Of a stretch of 64,000 bases of DNA, positions 10,751 through 24,961 are shown one piece after another. A model generated the notes under the pieces. It ran no database searches, was not told the DNA's origin, and worked only from the letters and a program-made list of their open reading frames with translations. How positions within the stretch are numbered: the stretch's first letter is position 1; every line of letters starts with the position of its first letter. The position numbers were made by a program, and so were the translations under genes. The stretch lies in assembly GCA_002105175.1 (NCBI GenBank), contig MCGE01000015.1:1-64000 (forward strand). The letters are read 5' to 3'. This stretch comes from Absidia repens. Lineage: Eukaryota > Mucoromycota > Mucoromycetes > Mucorales > Cunninghamellaceae.

Positions 10751-11529
10751 TAGTCCCCACCTCCACCCCTGTTTTATTTATGTAGTTTATAGCTTCATCA
10801 CAATCGTATACAGTATTTGTTATTTTTCTTCCTCTTTGCATCACACCTCCTCCTGCACATGCATACACGCTTATATTCAATTTTTTTTTCTTCCTCCATT
10901 CACCCTGACTTTGTTACTTTTAAATAAAGAAAAAATGTACATATCAAATCCAATTTGACTATTCGTGTCTTTAATGACGAAAATGATTCGACCAAGTTTT
11001 TTTTTTTTTTTTCAGATTCTATATAAAGAAATGATGACCAATGGATGATGATCTTGATAGTCGCTATATATTTCCGGAAACATGTGATGCTTGCTGGGAA
11101 AGAGTGGTACAAAATAATAATATGAATGATTCGATCGCCAGAACAAAATAAATTTCGACACTATGCCGTAGATGGTCAATTTGAATGTATTCCTAAAAGA
11201 TTTTAGATCACATGGTCCTTTGAAAAATATTTCATGCATATATGAGCAAAATGATGTTTACATAGTTGCAAAACGGTTTATTTTTTTTATTTTTTATTTT
11301 TTTATTTTATTGAGTATAAACAATCAGATAGGATAAAAAGTAAATGAATGAGAGCAACATGCAAATGACATCAGACAATATATAGAATGAAATCAGCCGT
11401 GCATAGCATATGTAGGATGATATCAAACAATGATTGGGGAGTGAATAAATGATAATGAGATAATACAAACTAAAGAGGGAGGGGATATAAATATATACAA
11501 TAATGATCTGGGGAAGGTTTCATTCTAAA
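10751..11529. other. Intergenic between convergent genes
   Basis: This holds the 3' ends of the bHLH gene (+) and the glycosyltransferase gene (-), with AAATAAAG near 10921 as a possible polyadenylation signal. No coding frame is convincing. Confidence 0.5.
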
Positions 11530-13085
11530 CTAAATAGCTAATCTGAATCCACGAATTTTTTGACATTCTTTCTTGAGATTCTCGGATTTCGAAGTTTCCC
11601 ATTCACCATTGGCAACAAATTTTCTAGAGTACCGTAAGCAGAGTTCTTCCCTAAAGTTGCTGTACAGTTTTCGATTATATTGACGCTAGAGTTTTAATAA
11701 AAAAAAAATAATAATAGCGTCAGTCATCATCAATACTAGTTGCCATGCGTAGTAATAAACCCATCCTTATCATTACCTCTTTCTTTCTTGTATTTTCGGG
11801 GTAAGCATGGGTTTGATGAATCAAAAAGTCATCAGGCAGAACCCAGTATTCCATTCCAGAGAGGTAGATTTCATAGAGACAGGCGGCCTTGTTTGCACCA
11901 TATCCAATGAATCGTTCATCGCACCATGGCGAGCCTTCCTTCTTGAAGATCACATAGGGTTCATAGGAAAAGTTGTAATCCGTCACCTTGTATAGTTCAG
12001 AGGACGAGTACCATTTGGAGTAGTTGGTGGCGCCATGACCATTGAGCCAAGATTTATGGAACATGTCGAGTTTTCCTTGATCGAGTACTTGATTGACAAG
12101 AGCAGCCTTGTGCGTAGGAAAAGTAGTCGCATCCAAACCATCGTCTTGCACCACATGTTCAAAAGCCGGGACCACCAAAGCTGTTCGGCCAGCATCCAGC
12201 ATGCTGAGAATGTGCTTATCGTTGATAATGCGATGGCGAAAATCCGTGCAAAGATAAAAATCCACATCAAGCATCATGATATAATCGGTTCGTGCATACA
12301 ACTTGGCCACATTTCTCCAGTAATTGAATTGTCGGTCGTAAACATCCACAATCAAATGAATATCCACATATTTGCGCATGTCAGGATTGCTATCAAAGAG
12401 CAGGTATAATTCTTTCAGTACTTCATCTTTGGTGTCGTCTTCATTGATATGGATCGCCGCACTGATGGGACCTGTTTTCAGAGATATTATATATAAAAGT
12501 ATAAGCTTTAGTTACACTGATGCATTTTTTTTTCGGAGTGATAAAATGTGAGCCTTTTTTTCGTATATTTTACCTTGATAATGAGATGCCAAACGACCAA
12601 GCACTGGGAATCGATTTCGTGTGACTAGCGTCGACAAGGTGATGTCTTTATGATCAATAATGTGTGTGGCCTTAAAGTAATATGGTTTCAGACTGGAAGG
12701 ACCCATGGCATCTGAGAATAGCTTGGACATCAAAGAGGACTCCGATATCATATCTGTAGCAGTGCCTGTTTGAAAGTAGTAAAAAAAAAAAGGTTAGGAT
12801 AGAAATAGTGGATAGACTAAAAATATATCATGTGTGTAAAAATTTACCTTGACGAATTGACCCTATTTTTGCCTGTGGTGATACCTGTTCATAACTAGAA
12901 TAGTTTGGTGTATTTGCAAGCAATTCTTGATCAGCTCGAGGAAAAAGTCCAGCGTCGTCTTCTTGGTGCGGAAGTGAATGTGAGGTAGTATAAAAGTGAT
13001 TGACGGTGAATACAAGTGAAAGCATGGTGTATATGAAAAGAAAATATTTGCAGTAAGTCCATATGGACGAAGAAGCTTCCCGCAT
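11530..13085 (-). CDS. GT49 (LARGE/B4GAT1-like) glycosyltransferase, type II membrane
   Basis: Four exons join in phase: 13085-12848, 12765-12574, 12471-11777 and 11685-11530, giving 426 residues. A short cytoplasmic N-terminus is followed by a signal anchor near residues 12-30 (YCKYFLFIYTMLSLVFTVNHF), which predicts a Golgi type II protein. The catalytic domain contains LSTLVTRNRFPVLGRLASHY, GPISAAIHI, and a DxD-type metal site LDVDF near 212-215 preceded by YWRNVAKLYARTDYIMM. It also has VVPAFE, a WCDERFIGYGANKAACLYE block and PDDFLIHQTH. This order is that of family GT49 (glucuronyltransferase part of LARGE and B4GAT1). The fungal substrate is unknown; a cell-wall or glycoprotein glycan is likely. 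Overlap with other GT-A families cannot be excluded. Confidence 0.8.
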
Positions 13086-13852
13086 CGTAATGAACGGAAT
13101 GCCAGTAGTTTAAAAGAGTGTAGAGAAAAGCAAAGGGGAAAGAGAAGGAAAAAAAAAAACGACATCTTTTCAAGTGAGAGAAAAAAGCGAACGGGGTTTA
13201 AAACCAAAATGCTTATTTTGGGGATAGGGTAAGAATTTTCTGTTGTGTGAATGGGTTACAAGTTTCTACCTTTCTATGGAATTTTAGAGTCCATTTTGGT
13301 TAGAGGTGGATCATCATTAGCTAATTGGACGGAAATGAGGTCTCAATTGATTTCTTTGATGATTGACATTATTGTACCACTTATGATGCCAAAAGCACAG
13401 GGGTCCCATCCTCATGTTCTTGTAACTACGATCAACACTATATCTTTGAAAGATTTGTTGCTAGTGCAACATATACCGCTTTCATTCCTTTAACCGACCC
13501 GTTACACCAACTAGGAAAGATAATAGGCTATAGTGTTCCATGAGGATCTTTTTTTCTTTTTTGGCGGGAGGTGAAAATAAAAAAAAATGAAGATTGGGAA
13601 ATATCCTATTGACTGTTTCTTTTTAATTACAGCAACCATCATTAGGAAAAAAAACTTCCAAAGGGAGTGATTGAACTGTGCCTATTTTTGGGATAGTGAA
13701 GCAACGTAAAGTCAAACGCCAGTTTTCTTTCTCAAATGTCGTTTTTGAATTTCCGCTCTTTTTTTTTGTTCTCTTGGCTCTTCTTCACTCTTCGCTCTTT
13801 TTCTTTCTTTTCAGACTACAACCATCTATCCTTTTCTTCTGTTTTTATCATC
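13086..13852. other. Divergent promoter region, no gene
   Basis: This lies between the divergent glycosyltransferase and MAP kinase genes. A C/T-rich tract (about 13735-13830) precedes the MAP kinase start. I found no frame resembling a protein. Confidence 0.5.
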
Positions 13853-16242
<2,390 letters not shown>

Positions 16243-16557
16243 TTTAGTTTTAGTTTCGTTTTAGTTCAGTTTTAGTTTTATTTTTATCATTGATGTTGGC
16301 TTTTTTTTTATACATTTTGTTTAGCATATCAATTCATATACAAATACAATCTAAGCATGATAGCAAAAAATAAAAATACAATGGAATAAAAAGGAGGTCT
16401 TTATTATTTGAATAAAATTATAATACAAATTTGAATAGGATAAATGTTGTGCGGTTGTGATTGTATAGCATAAATGAGGATGAGATACTAGAACTATATG
16501 TGTAATGTGTGAAGGGATACGATGGCTAAATCTAAGTCTAATACTACAAAATGTGGT
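16243..16557. other. Short intergenic region between convergent genes
   Basis: The tandem motif GTTTTAGTT and its variants repeat just after the MAP kinase stop (16241-16280). Polyadenylation signals of both genes are probably here. No gene is seen. Confidence 0.5.
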
Positions 16558-17316
16558 CTATTGCGTCTTTTTGTCTTCGGAAACCACCAAGTCTTGTTTA
16601 CCCGCTTGAATTTTTAAAGGTTCAAAGATTTTATCCATTAGATGTTCTACGGGTTCATCGAAGAGATAAGGCAGGAAGGGAACAATGGCCAATCCAACGG
16701 ATGTGGGTCCCCAGGTACGAAGTTTCGCATTCTTGACATTTTTGAAAGCTCTGGCAGAATACTTGACAGCAGTGTGAATGGTAATCATAGGGAAAAGCAT
16801 AGAAGCCACAGCTTGAAAAGCACCTCGATGAATCATGGATACAGCTACTTGTTGATTTGACTATTAACAAGAAGAGAATATGAAATTGAAGCTACCATTT
16901 TGCATATCCCATAATTTTTTTTAAGCATACCTCGCCAGCATGATGCGATTTATAACCTTCATACGACATATCAATCAATACATAGCCCCAAGAGATACCA
17001 TATGCTGCTTTGACCACTGCAGGAGGAACAATAGGTCTGAAGCTTTCCCCAATATCTTAAGATAAAAAACGAAAAAAAGAGACAATGCAATGAGAAACTA
17101 ATATATACATATTGCCTTGGTACGCTCTTCTGTTTTACCTGATGAGTATGCCAAGTACCGAGTTGATGCTGCGACTGCAGTCTTCAAGCGACTAGCATAA
17201 GCTAAATAACGGGCATTGGTGCTAAGAGTATCGACTTTTCCTTCTTCTACACGTTCGGTCAGTGATTCATGATGTTGCTGTTGTGCATGATCATTAGAAT
17301 TGACGTTGGAAGACAT
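16558..17316 (-). CDS. Mitochondrial fission process protein (MTP18/MTFP1 family)
   Basis: Three exons join in phase: 17316-17139, 17055-16931 and 16860-16558, giving 201 residues. A Gln/His-rich N-terminus is followed by two related YLAY...S segments and RYLAYSSDIGESFRPIVPPAVVKAAYGISWGYV-type sequence, the hallmark of MTP18. Later parts are SMIHRGAFQAVASMLFPMITIHTAVKYSARAF and GPTSVGLAIVPFLPYLFDEPVEHLMDKIF, which look like membrane segments. MTP18 proteins sit in the mitochondrial inner membrane and promote fission in animals; the fungal role is inferred. The start is the first ATG; an upstream in-frame TTG is not used. Confidence 0.85.
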
Positions 17317-17688
17317 GATATAAGAATTGATCTTTTTGAGAGACAATAAATTGATAAGAGATTTTTTTTTTCCTTTTTATTCAACGCACTCCTACTTTTC
17401 GGAATTCTAAAAATCGGTTATCGAACCCGGAACCAATTTCCTTTTGAGTCAAATACATTCCTATTGTCTCAGATCCGGCCTTGCCAGGAAAAAAAGCCCC
17501 CCCGTCATCCGTGAGACAAGCCTCCATCTTACAATAAGCACTTCTCTATAAAGTAACACAGCAGAGTGGCACTATAACGATTTCAACGGAGAACGAAATT
17601 GCATATGTTATATCCAGATAGAAGCCTTCTGAAACCTTCTCTTGTATTTTTTTCCATCGAAATGAAAGTGCTTATTGAAAAAAAAATA
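17317..17688. other. Intergenic, no gene
   Basis: The stretch contains CGGTTATCGAACCCGGAACC (17416-17435), which resembles a tRNA T-arm on the minus strand. Only about three stem pairs form and no acceptor or anticodon arm is visible, so I do not call a tRNA. Confidence 0.4.
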
Positions 17689-17689
17689 T

Positions 17690-18720
17690 CAGGGAAATGG
17701 TCTGCAGTTCATCGAAAACCATAGAAAATTATTTTAAATTCCGCCCACGTGAATTTTTACTTCCACTCGCTTGTATTTTTTTCTTTTTCCACTTCTTTTT
17801 TTTTTCCTCCATCATTCAACTTCTTTGATGTTATGGTGATCTTAGATTAGTGTCAGAACTAGTTTAGAAGGGTGGTTCAGCTCAGGATTACAAGATGTAT
17901 AGGGAAACCCTTTCATTTTGGATTCAGGATTTGGAATCACCATTAGTGGGCTTATTAGAGTCTTCATTAGCTTAGTTTAGTATTAGTGTGTTCGTAGTTT
18001 ATATCTACATCTGAATAAAATATGTCTCTTTTTACGTCGTTCAATGAAGTATGTATCAATAGTATCCTTCATGTTTTGTACAAGAGACCCCTTTTTTACT
18101 ACCCTCATTCCTCGTGATCAAAGCTAACCTTTGTTGTGCTTTAATAACATATGTTCGTTTAAATTTTCTTATGTAGTGTACAATTTATTAGCTCCCATTA
18201 TACAATCCTTTTAGATTAGTGCGGACCGCTCTTCAAATCTCACATTAGTCTCACACATGCTTCCTCCAGCAGACCCTTTCATTGAATCCTTTGTTTTAAT
18301 GAGCACTGAACCCCTCATTTTTAGTTTTCGTATCTATCAGTATGCTTCAATAAAATATGCATTTTTATTAACAATCGTCTGACCCATCGGATAGTGAATA
18401 GTGTTGTTGATATAGTTGTTTTTTGAGTGTCTTACTCAACACTTTCTTTCTAATTGCCGTACTACGATTCCGTTTCCAAGCTAGAGACTCGTTGGCAGTC
18501 ATAGATAAGTTACTATCAATGGTATCAGTATTCCTGATCTAACAATTATGTAAAATAACCTAGGCCGTACTTTGCGCGTAGTCACAGCTATAGAGTATTT
18601 TGCACTGCTTTCTAGCAACTGGTTGACAGCTCTAGATCACTTGATATAAAGTGGTGTATTATCGCTGTACAACTCATATCGAGCAGCCTATACCATACCG
18701 CAAATGTAACCTCCCCTAGT
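17690..18720 (-). repeat. Dispersed repeat copy D (inverted)
   Basis: Read on the minus strand this matches copies A, B and C in the same order: left flank with CAACCAGTTGCTAG, the GCATATTTTATTGAAGC motif (18344-18360), units with CACTAATC and TGTACAAAACATG, the AGACATATTTTATTCAGATG arm (18013-18032), the core with CTGAATCCAAAATGAAAGGG (17908-17927) and CTAATCTAAGATC, and finally CACGTG (17746-17751) beside a decayed B-box-like AATTTAAAATAATT. The segment beyond the B-box found in A and C is missing. It is the only clearly inverted copy in the window. Confidence 0.75.
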
Positions 18721-19846
18721 CTGTATACATAGTATATATCCTGTTTATTATTTTATACTTTATTTTTCCTTTGCATGTGGTATGTATAATAATAATGATA
18801 ATAATAGTAATCATAGTATTAAAGAAGAAGCCCAAAGTGAAAACAGTTGAGCCCAAAGGGTCGCAAATTAAGGTGTAAAATAACGAAAAGGGGTCAAAAG
18901 TCATCAATCTCGAAATCTACCCGAGCGATGCATGAACGCGATCCAAATCTGGTAGGCATCTGTCAACCGAAAATTGATCCCACAGGTTAAGGTATATCAT
19001 TTACATAAATGATAACAAACTGTTGGAAGTCTCAATCCAAATGTAACTGGATACATGTATGACGTCTAATGAAGGATTGAGGCGATGGAAATAAAAATAA
19101 AATTGGGTACTACCGAAAATGCGGGAGAAGGCATTGCTAGCTTAGCGGTGCTGACATAGCACTGACGATTTTAAATTTAACAGTTCATATAACATAGCTG
19201 AGTTTATAGACTCGACTTCAATAAGATTCTTTAATTTTTGTATGTGGCAACCAAAGTTTCTATAAAATCTAATCAATGCCCGACCTGCATATTTGTTTTT
19301 GATCATGACGACCAAATTTTATGCAAGTTTTGCCTAAGATGTGATACTAAATATTTAAAAATATCGGGTGAGAGTAATAGGGTTGCCAATGCGTGTGGTG
19401 CTACATTGAAATGTATATGATACTACAAATATAGTATTGATCATACGTTTACAACATCAGTGTATACCAGTAACGATGGTCTCTCATCTGCCCCTTAATC
19501 TTAAATCACTAATTTCGTGGATCTCCTTATCGTGGCTTTATTATTTTTTATATATTCAACTTGCCATATTGAAAAACGCTACTCCAAGAAAAAGGGGTGG
19601 GAGGGGCGGGGTGCGAAGGGACACAATTTTCATTGCTTGACAGTGTATCATCATCCTAACGTCAGTTGAAAAAAAAAAAACCTATTTGAACCCCGCTAAA
19701 ATATAAGAGCGTAAATTGTGTCTTCCTGCAATCAAATTATTCATCGCTTTTACTTCATCCCTTCTTACTCTCATTCAATCCTTTATTCATTGTCTTGCTA
19801 TACAATAAGAATACTCTTTTTATTGTGTTCTTTGATGTCAGAATAA
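18721..19846. other. Intergenic, no gene
   Basis: This gene-poor AT-rich stretch has a TAATAATAATGATAATAATAGTAA microsatellite near 18786-18811. An open frame at 19238-19420 contains NQCPTCIFVFDHDDQILCKFCLRC, a Cys pattern that could be a relic, but it has no supporting splice sites. Confidence 0.4.
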
Positions 19847-21428
19847 ATGGTTCCCAAGGAAATTACGCAGGTAAAACGAAAAAATAGTATTGACTAAGCC
19901 TATCATCTCTTTTTCTAATATCATTTTTTCCCTTTTTCTTTTCAAACTAGACTTCTTTAGACAACCTCCAGTATTCCAATTTGGTACCATGGCACCAGCA
20001 AGGTATTTTTATAAAATGAAATATGCATTTCTTGGGTTTTATGGAAACTAATAGCTTTTTGTTGTACATTGTTTAGGTGACCCTTTCGACTATTGGGACA
20101 ATGAAATCAGTGACCACCAGGTTCAAACCAACGTAAGTTGAAAAGCAAGGTTATAAACTCATATCATCACAATAAAGGACAAGGATAATATTAACATTGC
20201 TTTATTATTTATTTGTTAAAAGGAATCCAATGACTCCCACTCCACGTCACTTCGACATATCTCGTCATCATGTCCTGATACTGAAAAAAGGCTACAATTC
20301 TTACATGATATGGAAAATGCTAGAAATCAACTGATGCTCTTTCGGCAGGAAATGAATGGACTAGCAACACAAATCAGTGGCATTTCTGAAGATTTGGTAA
20401 GATGAAGTTAATGGGCGGGTTAGGAACTGGAAAGCAGTAATCTTACTTGAACATTTCATTTTTTCTATATGATGAATGGTTGGATTAGCATGAATCGAAG
20501 AATCGGGTTTGTACGTTGTCATGAATATCATAATTGATGATTTGTATTCGACCATGGTGACTGATTTTTTATTTTATTTATATAGATGAAATCGAGCAAG
20601 ACCTGACTGAAACACAAGAGGACAATGTCAACCTGCAAGTACTTTTGGAACGGGCGGTTAAACATCAAAAGGAATCTGATGTATTTGCAACTCAAACTAT
20701 CAGGAACATACATTATGATTTGAACTTGGTAAGAAAAGGACGCGAAAAACATAGTGACTTGTGTTTCCAACTTCACACATGGAATACTCATTATATTTAA
20801 ATTTTGTTTGTTGAAGGTCGTACGTGAAAACAATCAGTTACAAGAGCGATTATCTTCTATCGAATATATGCAAAGGGAACACAAAGGAAACGTGCATGAA
20901 ACTGTGACAAGGTTACGGGAATACGTGTACATGCTGGAACAGGCGCAGGATACAATTCAACTGATGCAAGAACCAATCATCAGACACCAACCATCCCTCG
21001 TCCATGATATTGACAGCACTTCGATGTCCATGCAGGATCTAGGTCTGGACTCCCGCCGAACTAGTGAAACATCGTCATACATTACTGAAGAGGATGATAA
21101 CGGAATTTCGCCCCGAAAGGAATCACAAACAACGGATCAACACCAACAACGACAACAACAAACAACAAAACCATCTTCTTTCATTACTTCTCACCCTCGC
21201 ATCGTACACAAGCGTGCATCTTTCCCAGCATTTTTACCATCACCTATATTGCCACCGCAAAAAGACCTTGCCTTTATTCAACCACAGCGATACCTTCATT
21301 ATGAACAACAACATCAGCATCAAAACATCCACAAGCACCAACCACTAGAACAACAGGAAAGACGTCGTCCATCAAAACAACTACCATCAAAATCTCAGCA
21401 AGGTCTACTACTCTTGTTGAATGATTAG
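19847..21428 (+). CDS. Coiled-coil protein of unknown function
   Basis: Seven exons join in phase: 19847-19870, 19951-20002, 20077-20132, 20223-20396, 20489-20510, 20586-20728 and 20817-21428, giving 360 residues. I do not recognise the family. Residues of roughly 45-205 are rich in Leu, Glu, Gln and Lys with heptad spacing (RLQFLHDMENARNQLMLFRQ, NVNLQVLLERAVKHQKE, NNQLQERLSSIEYMQREHKG, RLREYVYMLEQAQDTIQLMQ) and should form a coiled coil. The tail is low-complexity, with Gln/His/Pro runs. Exon 1 (24 nt) and exon 5 (22 nt) are very short; the exon 5 donor GTACGT was chosen because it keeps the frame into exon 6, where the other frame stops. A cytoskeletal or scaffold role is possible but unsupported. 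Confidence 0.65.
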
Positions 21429-22294
21429 CTCCTTTACTTCTCCATCATCACCCTTCCTTCCTGCAATTATGTCATTACAATCATTATTTATCATTATATC
21501 ATATTACTGCTACTATTTACTACTATTATTATTTATTACCCTATTTTATTGTCACGTCATAGTTTCTTTTTGCTTAGTTTTATTTTACTATATACCACCC
21601 TTGTCACATAATAAAATATATACTATTATTACCAATTCGTTATTTTGTGTTATTATTTATACTGATGTCTTGTTCATATATTTGGTTTTTAGCCTAGAAT
21701 TTTTTAACAGGAAGAGACCAGCAATACGAACGTATCATAAATTGATTGGTGGGCAGTCGAATGAGTTGACCAGCGAAATACTATCCATTCCCGTCCCTCC
21801 GTTCCCGGTGTGAACTGGGACAATATGCTCGCAAAAACCATCCAATCTTTCTTTTAGCTTATAATGAACAGTCAGCTAGCTAACTATTTTAAACTTCTAA
21901 GCTTTGTCACGTATCCCCGACAGTATGACAAGTATTCATTCTATTTTGGTGGCTGGTTGAGCTAGTGATTTATATTTTATGTAGTGATCCATTAATCGAT
22001 CAAATAGTTTAGCTTTTTATATGCTATATATATATTATATATATGTATACATTTATTTATATTATATATCTTTCGTTCAATAAATAAAAATCGATTGGTG
22101 ACTGACATTGATGATTTTTGGTAGGATAGCGCAGCAGCCACAGCAATTATGCTGAAGTGATGGAATACGGAGGGAAAATATTTTTTTTTTTTTTTTGATG
22201 TGTGTGATGTGCGCAGTTGTATTTTTTTTTCTTTTTCGTTTATCGTTTTGCCTATCACCCCTCTCCTTTTTTACCATTTATTTTATACAACCTG
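21429..22294. other. Intergenic, no gene
   Basis: This is the 3' region of the coiled-coil gene and the promoter of the zinc-finger gene, with AT-rich palindromic runs (TATATATATTATATATATG near 22025-22045) and an AATAAATAAA stretch near 22080. No coding frame is seen. Confidence 0.5.
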
Positions 22295-23536
22295 ATGTGG
22301 CACGCCCTGATTCGAGGATCTGTTTTCTCTTCAATACGGACCAGCTCTCCTTTACCTTCACACAACCCTTCAACCGAAAGCCTTTCGTCCCCTCAACCCA
22401 GGCCGGCTCATCCATCATCCATCGACAATTGCAACAAAACCAGTCCTGTTGATGCCAATACAAGTCACCCCTCTCATTCCAGACGTTATGGTCAGAACAA
22501 AAACACTAATACAGTATATGATGACTACAACCTCAACAACTGGATGAACAAAGGTATTAATTCCTCGATGACCCTTATTAAGGATGAATCTCTACCCACA
22601 ACTCAGCACCTTGAAAATGTAACGCCTGATAGCCTTGATACCTCTTTGCCGACTTCATCATTAAGATCGTTACGTGCCAATCGACCGCTATTCACCATTG
22701 CCACTTCGAGACAGACTTACAGCTTGAATCGATCGCCCGTTTTGATTGGCCCGGGGGGACAAATCAGGCGAGAAGACAATGGCGGCAGTTGCCTGGACAA
22801 CAATTTCACGGACGATGATTGCGATGATAATGCTGCTGCTGCTGATGATGATGACGGAGACGACGATGATGATAATGCTAGCATGAATGGTACAGGTCGC
22901 AAATATGATGATGATATCATGGGAACAACGGACAGCATCAACAGCCAGCGGAATGACAAGAAACATCAGCGACAAGCCACCATCATTACTATCCCACCTC
23001 GTGCGCCCAAGCGTTCTACTAAAACTGCCACCACTACGTCGACGAAGAAGAAGCTCAAGGAAAAAAACCTAACCGAACCAAAGCATACTGACAGACCAAA
23101 GAAGAAAAGACGATGGGAAAATGTGTCACCTCCGTCATCACCGACCAAAATGAACTACGAGGTGAGTATGGCCACTATCGCGACTCCTCCCAACAAACGC
23201 AAACCAGCTACGGAAGATGTACCTCGTCCTCATGCATGTCCATTATGTGATCGACGTTTCAATCGACGGTACAACCTCACTGCCCATATTCGTGTCCACG
23301 ATCCTGACCGCAAGAAACTGTTTGATTGTCCAAGTTGCAACCAATCCTTTGACCGGAAACACGACCGTGATCGCCATGCGGATGCCCTCCACTTTGAACA
23401 CAAACACCGATGCTACTGCCACCTCTGTGATGCCTCTTTTACCCGTCGTGATGCCCTGACCCGACATGTTCATAAACTACATACCCAGGCTCAATCCCCT
23501 ACTTCTTCAGGCGGGCCTTCCTCCACCACTTTATGA
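22295..23536 (+). CDS. C2H2 zinc-finger protein, three C-terminal fingers
   Basis: The single-exon frame gives 413 residues. The first 300 are low-complexity: Ser/Pro/Asn-rich, then an acidic Asp/Asn run (near 22810-22890), then basic Lys/Arg-rich clusters that can serve as nuclear localisation signals (PKRSTK, PKKKRRW). The last 105 or so residues hold three fingers. The first two are of the form C-x2-C-x12-H-x3/4-H: CPLCDRRFNRRYNLTAHIRVH and CPSCNQSFDRKHDRDRHADALH. The third is CHLCDASFTRRDALTRHVHKLH. This layout suits a fungal sequence-specific transcription factor; the target is unknown. The ATG at 22295 is used because the upstream in-frame part is a T-rich 5' region. A GTGAGT-like donor at 23161 is in frame and need not be used. 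Confidence 0.8.
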   Translation: MWHALIRGSVFSSIRTSSPLPSHNPSTESLSSPQPRPAHPSSIDNCNKTSPVDANTSHPSHSRRYGQNKNTNTVYDDYNLNNWMNKGINSSMTLIKDESLPTTQHLENVTPDSLDTSLPTSSLRSLRANRPLFTIATSRQTYSLNRSPVLIGPGGQIRREDNGGSCLDNNFTDDDCDDNAAAADDDDGDDDDDNASMNGTGRKYDDDIMGTTDSINSQRNDKKHQRQATIITIPPRAPKRSTKTATTTSTKKKLKEKNLTEPKHTDRPKKKRRWENVSPPSSPTKMNYEVSMATIATPPNKRKPATEDVPRPHACPLCDRRFNRRYNLTAHIRVHDPDRKKLFDCPSCNQSFDRKHDRDRHADALHFEHKHRCYCHLCDASFTRRDALTRHVHKLHTQAQSPTSSGGPSSTTL

Positions 23537-23589
23537 TTTATTCTCCACCCGTCCACACATCCATTCTGGCTCACCACACACACACACAC

Positions 23590-23890
23590 ACATTCTATGT
23601 ATAGTTTGATATAGTCTTAGTATTCATTTATTATCTTTTCCCTTACTTATTTTGAAGTAGTATCCTTCCTTTTTTTTATTGTCTTTCTATATAATAAAAA
23701 AAGTACTTTTTGACTTGATTCACTCACGCCCAAACACACGCATCATTCCTATGTAGAGTCTGAAATAGGCATAGTATTCATTATTATTTCTTCCGTAAGT
23801 TATTTTGAAGTAGTGTCCTTGCTTCTTCTTATTGTCTTCGTATAATAATAAAAAAAAAAAAAACTTTCCAACTCCATTCACTTGTCTCCA
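23590..23890. repeat. Tandem duplication of a 3' end region (two copies of about 145 nt)
   Basis: Two diverged direct copies follow the zinc-finger gene, at about 23590-23735 and 23740-23890. Each has CTATGTA(T/G)AGT, a TAGTATTCATT block, TATTTTGAAGTAGT(A/G)TCCTT, a TTATTGTCTT block, AATAATAAAA-type polyadenylation sequence and then CATTCACT or GATTCACT. The second copy ends close to the 3' side of the OMP decarboxylase gene. This gives the locus two possible polyadenylation regions. Confidence 0.65.
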
Positions 23891-24072
23891 CATACTGTTG
23901 ATTTTGTTTTGTTTTGTCCTGTTTAACACGATGGTGATGGGGTCATACAAAAATGAATACATGGCCAAAGGTGATTTTTATTATGATAATGATTCGATAT
24001 AATCAAACATGTGTCTAAACTAGAATATATATGAAGGGCAAAAAAAAACTAATACTAATAATACTAAAACTA

Positions 24073-24961
24073 TTAGGCTTTGTGTTGTTGGCAGCGTTCC
24101 AAATAAGCGGCCCAACCAGCATCACGGTATCGAGCAGATTGCTGTTGTACCTGGTCAGGATTTCCGTATACACCACGACCGACAATGATCACATCACATC
24201 CGCTATCGACAATAACTTGATGAGGTGTGCGGTATTGTTGTCCTAACCCGTCCCCCTTAACATCCAAACCAACACCAGGAGTCATCACAATAAAGTCTTC
24301 ATCATCTGTTTGGTTCATTTGTTGTTGTGCGATAAAGCCAAAGACGAAGTCTTGATGGCGACGCGCCATGGCCACGGATTCGGTTGTGTAGTCACCCTTA
24401 GTCAATGCGCCCTTAGATGACATTTCAGCCAACAGCAGTAAACCTCTGCCCAATGGGAGTCCAACATCCTTCAAACCTTGAATGATCCCTTCGCCTGGCA
24501 CAGTGTGGGCGTTGGTGATATGTGACCAGGACGCAATCTTGTAAATACCATTGCCATATTGATGCTTGACAGTGTTGCCGATATCCGCAAACTTGCGATC
24601 TTCAAAGATCATAAAATCGTGTGTCTTGGCTAATTGTTCCAGTTGCTCAACGAGATCTTGATCAAAGTCGTCTACAATATCAATGTGTGTCTGATCCCAT
24701 CCGAACACACACACACAAAAAAAAAAGCAAGTAAATATAATGATATTTTGGACCAAGTATCGATGGAGAAGCAGGTTTTACCTTGAGTACGCAAACATAA
24801 GGACCAACTGCATTGGCAATAGAGAGCAATTCGGCTTTCTTGGTCACATCAACAGCCACAGACAGATTGGTTTGTTTCCGTTCCATCAGCTCGAGTAAAG
24901 ATCGGGCACAAGCATTGGAGTGAGACTTGGCACGGTCGCCATAGGTTTTGAAGGTGTTCAT
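24073..24961 (-). CDS. URA3/pyrF: Orotidine 5'-phosphate decarboxylase
   Basis: This enzyme decarboxylates OMP to UMP, the last step of de novo pyrimidine synthesis, in the cytosol. Two exons join in phase: 24961-24782 and 24690-24073, giving 265 residues, the fungal length. The catalytic signature [13 protein letters not shown] lies at 89-101 with the Asp-Lys-Asp charge network (D91, K93, D96). The phosphate-binding parts are [17 protein letters not shown] and [13 protein letters not shown], and GYTT-type residues appear as KGDYTTE. The single intron lies just before the lysine-bearing KTHID strand. It is divergent from the MePCE-like gene, sharing a 165-nt promoter. Confidence 0.97.

Noticed and set aside
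17395..17500. Possible tRNA gene on the minus strand (GGTTCGATAACCG-like T-arm)
   Set aside because: Only a weak T-arm is visible. No acceptor stem, anticodon arm or A box fits at the right distances.
19238..19420. Cys-rich small frame (CPTC...CKFCLRC)
   Set aside because: The Cys pairs look zinc-finger-like, but there is no upstream or downstream support and the region is otherwise noncoding. I mention it only as a possible relic.
21421..21813. 130-residue hydrophobic open frame after the coiled-coil gene
   Set aside because: It overlaps the stop codon and 3' region of the coiled-coil gene. The hydrophobicity comes from T-rich sequence (Tyr, Leu, Phe, Ile).
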